A stretch of 5,938 bases of DNA from Cyanothece sp. UBA12306 (GTDB lineage: Bacteria; Cyanobacteriota; Cyanobacteriia; Cyanobacteriales; Microcystaceae), in the NCBI GenBank assembly GCA_003448685.1, contig DLXW01000357.1, forward strand, positions 1,257-7,194, written 5' to 3'. The translations under genes were made by a program, and so were the position numbers. This document shows, piece by piece, positions 1 to 4,844 of the stretch (its first letter is position 1; each line of letters begins with the position of its first letter). Below the pieces are notes generated by a model. The model saw nothing but the letters and a program-made list of their open reading frames with translations. It was not told the origin of the DNA and did not search any database.

Positions 1-38
1 AATAAACAAGTATTTACAAAATTATGAAGACCCTCTTT

Positions 39-63
39 CTCCGAAGCTCCCTGCTCCGAAGCT
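39..63. repeat. Short direct repeat downstream of modA
   Basis: The 10-mer CTCCGAAGCT occurs at 39-48 and again at 54-63, with CCCTG between the copies. It lies past the 3' end of modA in positions 1-97, which hold no gene I can support. CTCC/CCTG-rich short repeats like this are common in cyanobacterial spacers. Each copy contains CTTCGG on the modA-sense strand, but the flanking bases do not extend a stem, so I do not call a terminator. Confidence 0.5.
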
Positions 64-97
64 TATTGTAATTAGTCTATGATAACCGGATTTGGTA

Positions 98-886
98 TCA
101 GTTATTGGTATCTACTATCGTAAATCCATAATTTTTAAATACTGTTTCAGCTTGATTGCTGAATAAAAATTGAACAAATATTTTTGCTTGCTTCGAATAT
201 TGTGTGTTTTTTAAGACAGAAACTGGATAAACAATTGGCGAATGAGTATCTTCGGGGGCAACTGCTGTAACTTTAATCTGATCTGAAATTTTAGCATCAG
301 TTTGATAAACAATACCCGCATCTACATTTCTAGTCTCAACATATGTTAAAACTTGACGAACATCTTTACCAAATACTAATTTAGGTTGTAGTTTTTCGTA
401 GATTTTGAACGAAGTTAAAACTTCTTTTGCATATTGCCCAGCTGGAACACTAGCAGGATCGCCAAGAGCAATTTTCTTGAATTTATCATTGATTAATTCT
501 TGAAAAATTACTTTATTACCTTTGGTTTTGGAAGTGATTAAAACTATTTTATTTTGCAGTAAATCTCGACGAGTTTCTGTTAAAATAAGCCCTTTTTTTT
601 GTAAAGCATTCATCTGCTTAGGTGCAGCTGATATAAAAACATCGGCCGGAGCTCCTTGTTCTATTTGTTGTTGTAAAGAGCCAGACGAACCGAAATTATA
701 ATTAATTTCTAGATTAGGATTTTCCTGGATTAACAGTTTTTTAATATCTGTCATTGCATCTTGAACACTAGCAGCAACTGAGACAGTTAAAGTTACTTTA
801 GGTATTTCTTGCTTTACTGATTTTTCTACCTGGCAAGCTGTAACCAGTGCAACAAGACTGAGACTAATAAATATAGCAATTCTCAT
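98..886 (-). CDS. modA: Molybdate-binding lipoprotein ModA, ABC transporter substrate-binding component
   Basis: This is the extracytoplasmic molybdate-binding protein that feeds the ModB/ModC permease. From the ATG at 884-886 it is 262 aa, close to the usual ModA length (about 257 in E. coli). Residues 1-18 form a short lipoprotein signal peptide ending in lipobox VTAC, with Cys18 as the lipid anchor. Family blocks follow in order: SVAASVQDAM (36-45), GSSGSLQQQIEQGAPADVF (66-84), GDPASVPAGQYAKEVL (142-157), GKDVRQVL (173-180), GIVYQTDA (191-198) and a C-terminal YGFTI. Ser40, Ser67/68, Val176 and Tyr194 fall where the oxyanion ligands of ModA are expected (inferred by alignment from memory). 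The start choice is notable. No in-frame ATG, GTG or TTG occurs between this ATG and the lipobox, and this ATG lies inside a repeat element. A TTG at 899-901 would add five residues. No good Shine-Dalgarno sequence precedes either start. The gene diverges from modBC. Confidence 0.93.
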   Translation of the reverse strand: MRIAIFISLSLVALVTACQVEKSVKQEIPKVTLTVSVAASVQDAMTDIKKLLIQENPNLEINYNFGSSGSLQQQIEQGAPADVFISAAPKQMNALQKKGLILTETRRDLLQNKIVLITSKTKGNKVIFQELINDKFKKIALGDPASVPAGQYAKEVLTSFKIYEKLQPKLVFGKDVRQVLTYVETRNVDAGIVYQTDAKISDQIKVTAVAPEDTHSPIVYPVSVLKNTQYSKQAKIFVQFLFSNQAETVFKNYGFTIVDTNN

Positions 887-992
887 ACTCGTGAGGGACA
901 AAAGTTGATGGTTTTGGGGAGTTGGGAGTTCGGCAGTCGGCAGTCGGCAGTCGGCGAAAAATCAAAGTGTACCTTACCAAAGTGAGAAACGC
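872..992. mobile_element. MITE-like element, copy 1 (121 bp, overlaps modA start)
   Basis: This unit is followed head-to-tail by a near-identical copy. Counting the TATA at each boundary (872-875 and 993-996), its ends are imperfect inverted repeats: 872-900 against the reverse complement of 968-996 match at 21 of 29 positions, including TATAGC and TTCTCA. It has no coding capacity of its own. Its interior holds three CGGCAGT heptamers. Small size, terminal inverted repeats, a TA-rich boundary and no transposase are the marks of a MITE. Mobility is inferred, and no parent transposase is visible here. Nezha is a described cyanobacterial MITE, but I cannot tell whether this is the same family. 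The right-hand inverted repeat, read leftward, contains the modA ATG. Confidence 0.6.
931..956. repeat. Heptamer array CGGCAGT x3 inside copy 1
   Basis: Perfect 7-bp units lie at 931-937, 938-944 and 945-951, followed by a partial CGGCG. Tandem heptamers of this sort are the short tandemly repeated repetitive (STRR) sequences described in cyanobacteria. The equivalent stretch in copy 2 has one unit fewer, so the array appears to change length. This array lies between the duplicated upstream ATG and the modA ATG. Confidence 0.8.
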
Positions 993-1106
993 TATAGCAA
1001 TTCTCATACTCGTGAGGGACAGAAGTTGATGGTTTTGGGGAGTCGGGAGTTCGGTAGTCGGCAGTCGGCGAAAAATCAAAGTGTACCTTACCAAAGTGAG
1101 AAACGC
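993..1106. mobile_element. MITE-like element, copy 2 (114 bp, tandem)
   Basis: This unit repeats copy 1 with three substitutions and one 7-bp deletion, so it holds two heptamers (CGGTAGT, CGGCAGT) instead of three. A third TATA at 1107-1110 closes it. The three boundaries at 872, 993 and 1107 therefore share TATA, as expected from tandem duplication by slippage or unequal exchange at this 4-bp homology. Its inverted-repeat ends are 993-1021 and 1082-1110. In the leftward direction its 114 bp are an open reading frame equal to 38 codons. Confidence 0.6.
1052..1070. repeat. Heptamer array x2 inside copy 2
   Basis: Units CGGTAGT (1052-1058) and CGGCAGT (1059-1065) are followed by partial CGGCG. 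This is the counterpart of the three-unit array at 931-956 and accounts for the 7-bp length difference between the two element copies. Confidence 0.75.
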
Positions 1107-1182
1107 TATATAAAAATCAAATGTTGTTCATCTTTATTGTTTCTTTGGCATCATTGTATACCAATTTTCTTGGCCATGGATC

Positions 1183-1188
1183 TATAAT
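1183..1188 (+). promoter_or_regulatory. Candidate -10 box for modBC
   Basis: TATAAT matches the sigma70-type -10 consensus exactly. No good -35 hexamer lies 16-18 bp upstream, so an activator might be needed if this is used. Transcription would begin near 1195, giving a leader of about 180 nt. A weaker alternative nearer the gene is TTGTTA (1320-1325) with GATAAG (1342-1347), spaced 16 bp. Neither is certain. Confidence 0.3.
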
Positions 1189-1254
1189 GTCAGCAGCTAT
1201 ATCTTAAATTGTCTAAATAAACTCTTAATTAATCGCCTAATTGACTTAAAGATA

Positions 1255-1290
1255 GTCATTGTGTGGAGTCATAAAGAGTCTGTTAATGAC
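1255..1290. promoter_or_regulatory. Inverted and direct repeats upstream of modBC, possible operator
   Basis: GTCATT at 1255-1260 is inverted as AATGAC at 1285-1290. Within the interval GAGTC occurs at 1266-1270 and 1276-1280, a 10-bp period. The spacing suits protein binding on one face of DNA, but the arms are only six bases and no regulator family is recognised. Confidence 0.2.
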
Positions 1291-1359
1291 AATAATAATC
1301 TTCAGCTACTGTTTTTTATTTGTTAGTTAAGCCTGATCAAAGATAAGGTTTAAAAATAC

Positions 1360-1363
1360 GGAA
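1360..1363 (+). promoter_or_regulatory. Ribosome binding site of modBC
   Basis: GGAA ends nine bases before the ATG at 1373-1375 and is a plausible short Shine-Dalgarno sequence. It supports this start, which also gives the expected ModB N-terminus just ahead of the first membrane helix. Confidence 0.45.
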
Positions 1364-1372
1364 TCAGACTAT

Positions 1373-3178
1373 ATGGATTTTGATTTATCTCCTTTGTTTA
1401 TTTCATTTCGCGCCGCCCTTACTGCTACTTTTTTTACATTTTTTATTGGTATTGCTGCTGCCCGATGGATGTTAAACTATCAAGGAAGAGGAAAAGGAAT
1501 AATTGACAGTATTTTTATCGCTCCTTTAGTATTACCGCCTACAGTAGTAGGTTTTCTCCTTTTAATTCTTCTTGGTCGCAATAGCCCTATTGGACAATTT
1601 CTTGACAGTTTCAATTATACAATTATTTTTACCTGGGAAGCAACGATTATTACGGCAACTGTTGTCGCTTTTCCTTTAATGTACAGGACAACATTAGGAG
1701 CTTTTGAACAAATTGAACCCAATATTTTCTTAGCTGCTCGTACTCTAGGAGCTTCGGAATGGCGTATTTTTTTGGAGGTGATGCTACCCTTATCTTATCG
1801 GGGATTAGTTGCGGCGACGATTTTGTCTTTTGCCCGCGCTTTAGGGGAGTTTGGGGCAACTTTAATGTTAGCAGGGAATATTCCCACACAAACTCAAACT
1901 ATGCCCGTTGCTATCTTTTTTGCGGCTGAATCAGGCGACATGAAAACTGCAATGATTTGGGTATTAATTTTAATGTTCATCTCAATGTCAGTTATTATTC
2001 TTGTAAATTTTTGGTCAGAAAGAAAAAAAAGTAAATGGCAAGGAAAGAAAAAAGCAAAGAAAAAATATTTTCAACATACCAACAAAGACAACATTTATTT
2101 TTGTCAGCAACAAGGCTTAGTTATTGATATTAAGAAACAATTACAGGGTTTTGCTTTAGGCATTAATTTTAAAGCCCATGAAGAAACCTTAGGATTATTA
2201 GGTGCTTCGGGTTCAGGAAAAAGCATGACTTTGCGCTGTATTGCTGGTTTAGATAGTCCTGATGAGGGTTTTATTAGTTTAAATGGACAGGTTTTGTTTG
2301 ATTCTCAACGGGGAATTAATGTTCCCAGTTCTCAGAGAAAAGTCGGATTTGTTTTTCAAAATTATGCTTTGTTTGCCCATCTCAATGTTGGTCAAAACAT
2401 TGGGTTTGGTTTGCAAAATTTAGCAAAATATGAACGGGAAGAATCTATTAAAAAATATCTGCGTTTAATGGAATTAGAAGGCTTAGAAAAGCGTTATCCT
2501 CATCAATTATCAGGAGGACAACAACAAAGAGTTGCCCTAGCAAGAGCCTTAGCTACTGAACCAGATATCTTACTTTTTGATGAACCTTTATCTGCTTTAG
2601 ATACTTATCTTCGTAATCGCATTGAATTGTTACTAACTCAAGTTTTTTCTAATTACAATGGAGTAACATTATTTGTAACTCATAAACTTGAAGAAGCTTA
2701 TCGAGTTTGTGGGAATCTTTTAGTATTGGATAATGGGAAAATTATTGAAGCAGGGAGCAAAGAAAATATTTTTGAGAAACCCCGCACCTTTACTACAGCA
2801 AAAATTACTGAATGTAAAAATTTTTCGTCAGTGCAAGTTATTAATTCTCAACAAGTTAGAGCTTTAGAATGGGGCTGCACTTTACAAGTTATTGAACCGA
2901 TTCCTGAAAAACTGACTTATTTGGGTTTTCGCGCCCATCATATTCGCTTTTCTGACAACCCTAATCAAGAAAATACTTTTCCTTGTTGGTTGGTTGGTGT
3001 GAGTGAAACCCAGCACCGTACAACCTTATTTTTAAAACTGCACCATACTCCTAATGGCAACAAAAATTATGACTTACAAGCAGAAGTTTACAGGGAAAGA
3101 TGGGAAGAAATTAAACATTATCCTTTTCCTTGGTATGTTACTTTAGATTCATTGAAAATTATTATGTTAGAGAATTGA
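1373..3178 (+). CDS. modBC: Fused molybdate ABC transporter permease/ATPase ModBC
   Basis: This single 601-aa protein joins the inner-membrane permease ModB to the ATPase ModC, so one homodimer would form the whole ABC core that imports molybdate delivered by ModA. ModB spans about residues 1-215, with hydrophobic segments near 9-29, 45-66, 83-103, 145-165 and 193-213. Its EAA loop lies at about 121-163 (AARTLGASEW, then LPL). A lysine-rich cytoplasmic linker (217-231) follows. ModC spans about 245-470: Walker A GASGSGKS (277-284), Q-loop Gln329, signature LSGGQQQR (379-386), Walker B ILLFDEP (399-405), D-loop SALD and switch His437. All catalytic motifs are intact, so it should be active. 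Residues 470-601 take the place of the Mop/TOBE domains of E. coli ModC but look divergent. ModBC fusions are known in cyanobacteria, including Anabaena variabilis. The stop TGA runs into a heptamer array. Confidence 0.95.
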   Translation: MDFDLSPLFISFRAALTATFFTFFIGIAAARWMLNYQGRGKGIIDSIFIAPLVLPPTVVGFLLLILLGRNSPIGQFLDSFNYTIIFTWEATIITATVVAFPLMYRTTLGAFEQIEPNIFLAARTLGASEWRIFLEVMLPLSYRGLVAATILSFARALGEFGATLMLAGNIPTQTQTMPVAIFFAAESGDMKTAMIWVLILMFISMSVIILVNFWSERKKSKWQGKKKAKKKYFQHTNKDNIYFCQQQGLVIDIKKQLQGFALGINFKAHEETLGLLGASGSGKSMTLRCIAGLDSPDEGFISLNGQVLFDSQRGINVPSSQRKVGFVFQNYALFAHLNVGQNIGFGLQNLAKYEREESIKKYLRLMELEGLEKRYPHQLSGGQQQRVALARALATEPDILLFDEPLSALDTYLRNRIELLLTQVFSNYNGVTLFVTHKLEEAYRVCGNLLVLDNGKIIEAGSKENIFEKPRTFTTAKITECKNFSSVQVINSQQVRALEWGCTLQVIEPIPEKLTYLGFRAHHIRFSDNPNQENTFPCWLVGVSETQHRTTLFLKLHHTPNGNKNYDLQAEVYRERWEEIKHYPFPWYVTLDSLKIIMLEN

Positions 3179-3218
3179 TTGAAGATTAAAGATTGGAGAT
3201 TGTAGATTGGAGATTGAA
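3177..3218. repeat. Heptamer array GATTNNA x6 at the end of modBC
   Basis: Six 7-bp units run without interruption: GATTGAA, GATTAAA, GATTGGA, GATTGTA, GATTGGA, GATTGAA. The first begins on the second base of the modBC stop codon. This is a cyanobacterial STRR-type array. It faces a second array of opposite polarity at 3227-3261. Confidence 0.85.
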
Positions 3219-3226
3219 ATATTACA

Positions 3227-3261
3227 TAAATCCAAAATCCAAAATCTAAAATCCAAAATCG
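3227..3261. repeat. Heptamer array AAAATCC x5 at the end of nnrDE
   Basis: Five units (TAAATCC, AAAATCC, AAAATCT, AAAATCC, AAAATCG) run up to and into nnrDE. Read leftward the unit is GATTTTG, so GATT recurs every seven bases in both arrays but on opposite strands. Pairing between them is limited to short runs such as GATT/AATC or TTGGA/TCCAA. It could weakly slow RNA polymerase between the convergent genes, but it is not a canonical intrinsic terminator. Confidence 0.85.
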
Positions 3262-4844
3262 AATGACAAATAATTAGATAAAGTTAAGGGATCAACCCCT
3301 AATTCGGTGCGTTCTTTGGCTGCTAAAATTCCGGCTTGAGCGTGCCACCAAGCAGCGGTTGCAACTATTCCTCCTAGGGAATACTCATCTAAGGCTTGCT
3401 CAATTTTCTTTTGAGAGGCGGTTTTTTGCCCTAATAAGCCCCCGATTAACCCTGTTAAGACATCCCCACTACCGCCCCGAGCTAAGGCGGGTGTACTGTC
3501 AGGAATGAGCCATACAGAGCCATTGGGAGTGGCGATCGCAGTTCTAGCTCCTTTTAAGAGAATGATCGCTCCACTTTCTTGGGCGGCAATTTTGACTGCT
3601 GTCAGGCGATCGCTACTAGCATCGGGAAGATGGGGAAATAGTCGTCTAAATTCTCCTAAATGGGGCGTTAATACTGTGGTGGACTTTCTTGAGGATAGAG
3701 CCTGATTTGTGGTTAGTTGTGCCAGAATATTGAGTCCGTCTGCGTCTAAAATGAGGGGACAGGTGGCAGTTAAGACTTGTTCTACTATTGATGATACTTC
3801 TGCGGTTAATCCAGGTCCACAGGCGATAACATCATAGTTACTAAAATCTCTGGCTAGGGGTGGTAATTGGGCGATCGCTCCGGTTTTAGTTTCAGGACAT
3901 TCAATAATTAAGGCATCGGGTAAATGGCTTACCAGCAGGGGTTTTAGGGACTCAGGAACGGCAATAGAAAGCATTCCGATCCCACTACTGCGTGCGCCTA
4001 AACCTGTTAGGATGCTCCCTCCTGCGTAGCGACGGGAACCGCAAATCAGCAATAGGTGTCCTTGTTGGTATTTATGGGTAACCAGGGGACGGGGTAGGGG
4101 TAAAAACTGTTTTGCTAGGGTTTTGTTTAAAATTTGTAGGGGTGCAGGTTGGGGTAAAATTTCCCACACAAATTGAGTGGGAATGCCAAAGTCAATACGT
4201 TCTGATGTTCCAATATATTCTAGGGCTTGATCTTGGAAAAATACGGGTTTCCATAATCCTAAACAAAGGGTATGGGTAGCTTTAATGGCTATTCCTAAAA
4301 CTTCTCCGGTATCGGTGTGTAATCCTGAGGGAATATCAATACTGATAATTGGTATATTTTTTTGGTTAATAATCTCTATACTTTGGGCAATATCACCGCA
4401 GAGCGATCGCGTTAAGCCAAATCCAAATAAGCCATCAATAATTAATTGGCATTGATCTAATAATTCAATTTCTTGATGGGATGGGATGCCTAAATTTTGG
4501 GCGTATTTTGTATGGTTAGAGGTTAGTTCTTTTGATTTTTTAAAGGGATTATATAAACAAATATTATAGCCTTTTAAATGTAATTCTCTGGCAATAACTA
4601 AGGCATCTCCTCCATTATGCCCAGGGCCGACTAAAATACCAATGGATGAGGTTTGAGTGAGGGGATAAAGTTCTTGAATGCGTTGTGACATCAAAATTGC
4701 GGCTTTTTCCATTAAGGCTGCTACTGGCATTTGGGCTGCAAAAATTTTGGCTTCAATTTGCCCCATTTGTTCGGCAGTTACTACAATCGATTCTAGTAAT
4801 TTAAACATTGTTGATAGTTGTTCTAAGTTGTCAGTTTTGATCAT
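3246..4844 (-). CDS. nnrDE: Bifunctional NAD(P)HX epimerase / ADP(ATP)-dependent NAD(P)HX dehydratase
   Basis: This cytosolic metabolite-repair enzyme has two activities. The N-terminal YjeF domain interconverts R- and S-NAD(P)HX. The C-terminal ribokinase-like domain dehydrates S-NAD(P)HX back to NAD(P)H using ADP (the bacterial form) or ATP. It is 532 aa, near E. coli Nnr/YjeF (about 515). Epimerase motifs: VTAEQM (22-27), GPGHNGGDALV (74-84), IDGLFGFGL (136-144), IDIPSGLHTDTG (169-180). Dehydratase motifs: HKYQQGHLLLICGS (257-270), GPGLT (343-347), LDADGLN (366-372), TPHLGEF (393-399), LLKGARTAI (429-437) and ARGGSGDVLTG (455-465) with likely catalytic Asp461. Both domains look complete. 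The ATG at 4842-4844 overlaps the upstream stop as ATGA. Met13 (4806-4808) is an alternative nearer the conserved N-terminus. The last residues, DFGF, are encoded by the adjoining heptamer array. Four HIP1 octamers lie inside. Confidence 0.95.
   Translation of the reverse strand: MIKTDNLEQLSTMFKLLESIVVTAEQMGQIEAKIFAAQMPVAALMEKAAILMSQRIQELYPLTQTSSIGILVGPGHNGGDALVIARELHLKGYNICLYNPFKKSKELTSNHTKYAQNLGIPSHQEIELLDQCQLIIDGLFGFGLTRSLCGDIAQSIEIINQKNIPIISIDIPSGLHTDTGEVLGIAIKATHTLCLGLWKPVFFQDQALEYIGTSERIDFGIPTQFVWEILPQPAPLQILNKTLAKQFLPLPRPLVTHKYQQGHLLLICGSRRYAGGSILTGLGARSSGIGMLSIAVPESLKPLLVSHLPDALIIECPETKTGAIAQLPPLARDFSNYDVIACGPGLTAEVSSIVEQVLTATCPLILDADGLNILAQLTTNQALSSRKSTTVLTPHLGEFRRLFPHLPDASSDRLTAVKIAAQESGAIILLKGARTAIATPNGSVWLIPDSTPALARGGSGDVLTGLIGGLLGQKTASQKKIEQALDEYSLGGIVATAAWWHAQAGILAAKERTELGVDPLTLSNYLSFDFGF
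3532..4410. repeat. Four HIP1 octamers (GCGATCGC)
   Basis: Perfect GCGATCGC sites lie at 3532-3539, 3606-3613, 3871-3878 and 4403-4410, all within nnrDE. HIP1 is a palindrome highly over-represented in many cyanobacterial chromosomes, and this is one of the best clues to the host. I found none in modA, modBC or the WD40 gene. Confidence 0.9.
4841..4844 (-). promoter_or_regulatory. ATGA stop-start overlap coupling the WD40 gene to nnrDE
   Basis: Read leftward, ATG (4844-4842) starts nnrDE and TGA (4843-4841) ends the WD40 gene. No strong Shine-Dalgarno sequence precedes the nnrDE ATG (the upstream bases are AAAGAATTAAAGAATCA). Re-initiation by ribosomes ending the upstream gene is therefore the likely way nnrDE is translated. 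This also argues for the first Met rather than Met13, and for a shared transcript. Confidence 0.6.

Larger units (their letters stand above)
864..1007 (-). other. Upstream ORF (47 codons) from the duplicated modA start
   Basis: The second repeat copy carries a duplicate of the modA start (ATG at 1005-1007, encoding MRIAI). Because the proximal copy is 121 bp long, this ATG is one base out of frame with modA. It opens a 47-codon ORF that starts MRIAIAFLTLV and stops with TAG at 864-866, 23 bases past the start of the modA ATG. The context of this ATG matches that of modA base for base over the preceding 14 positions. Any ribosome able to use one could use the other. I see no sign of a selected protein product. 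It is listed because it overlaps the modA start and could affect modA translation. Confidence 0.35.
1107..1372. other. Divergent modA/modBC control region
   Basis: This 266-bp AT-rich stretch has no gene I can support and should hold the promoters for leftward modA and rightward modBC. It contains a perfect TATAAT at 1183-1188 and an inverted repeat, GTCATT (1255-1260) with AATGAC (1285-1290). Between those arms GAGTC is repeated at 1266-1270 and 1276-1280, one helical turn apart. I found no NtcA-type GTA-N8-TAC site and no full ModE palindrome. For modA, TACAAT on the leftward strand (1158 to 1153) is a possible -10, but it lacks a matching -35. Confidence 0.5.

Noticed and set aside
899..901. 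TTG as the modA start, adding five residues before MRIAI
   Set aside because: TTG is rare, no Shine-Dalgarno sequence supports it, copy 2 has CTG at the same place, and the ATG at 884-886 gives a normal lipoprotein signal peptide.
1104..1127. CGCTATATA resembling half of a ModE box
   Set aside because: Only one half-site is present. The sequence after the spacer does not match the second arm, and the half-site is made by the boundary of the repeat element.
1121..1207. 28-codon rightward ORF starting MLFIFIVSLASL, hydrophobic at its N-terminus
   Set aside because: It has no Shine-Dalgarno sequence, no recognised relative, and an ORF of this length is expected by chance in AT-rich spacer DNA.
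1107..1372. NtcA binding site (GTA-N8-TAC) or Moco riboswitch in the mod control region
   Set aside because: No GTA-N8-TAC match was found by eye, and no GC-rich multi-stem structure like a Moco riboswitch is apparent in this AT-rich stretch.
1650..1889. 79-codon leftward ORF inside modBC, plus 66-codon rightward ORFs at 3505-3705 and 4678-4878
   Set aside because: They lie antisense to well-conserved coding sequence and their translations show no recognisable domain; they are shadows of the real genes.
3177..3261. Bidirectional intrinsic terminator or CRISPR-like array between modBC and nnrDE
   Set aside because: The units are contiguous 7-mers without spacers, so it is not CRISPR. Pairing between the arrays is limited to four- or five-base runs, with no GC-rich stem and U-tract.
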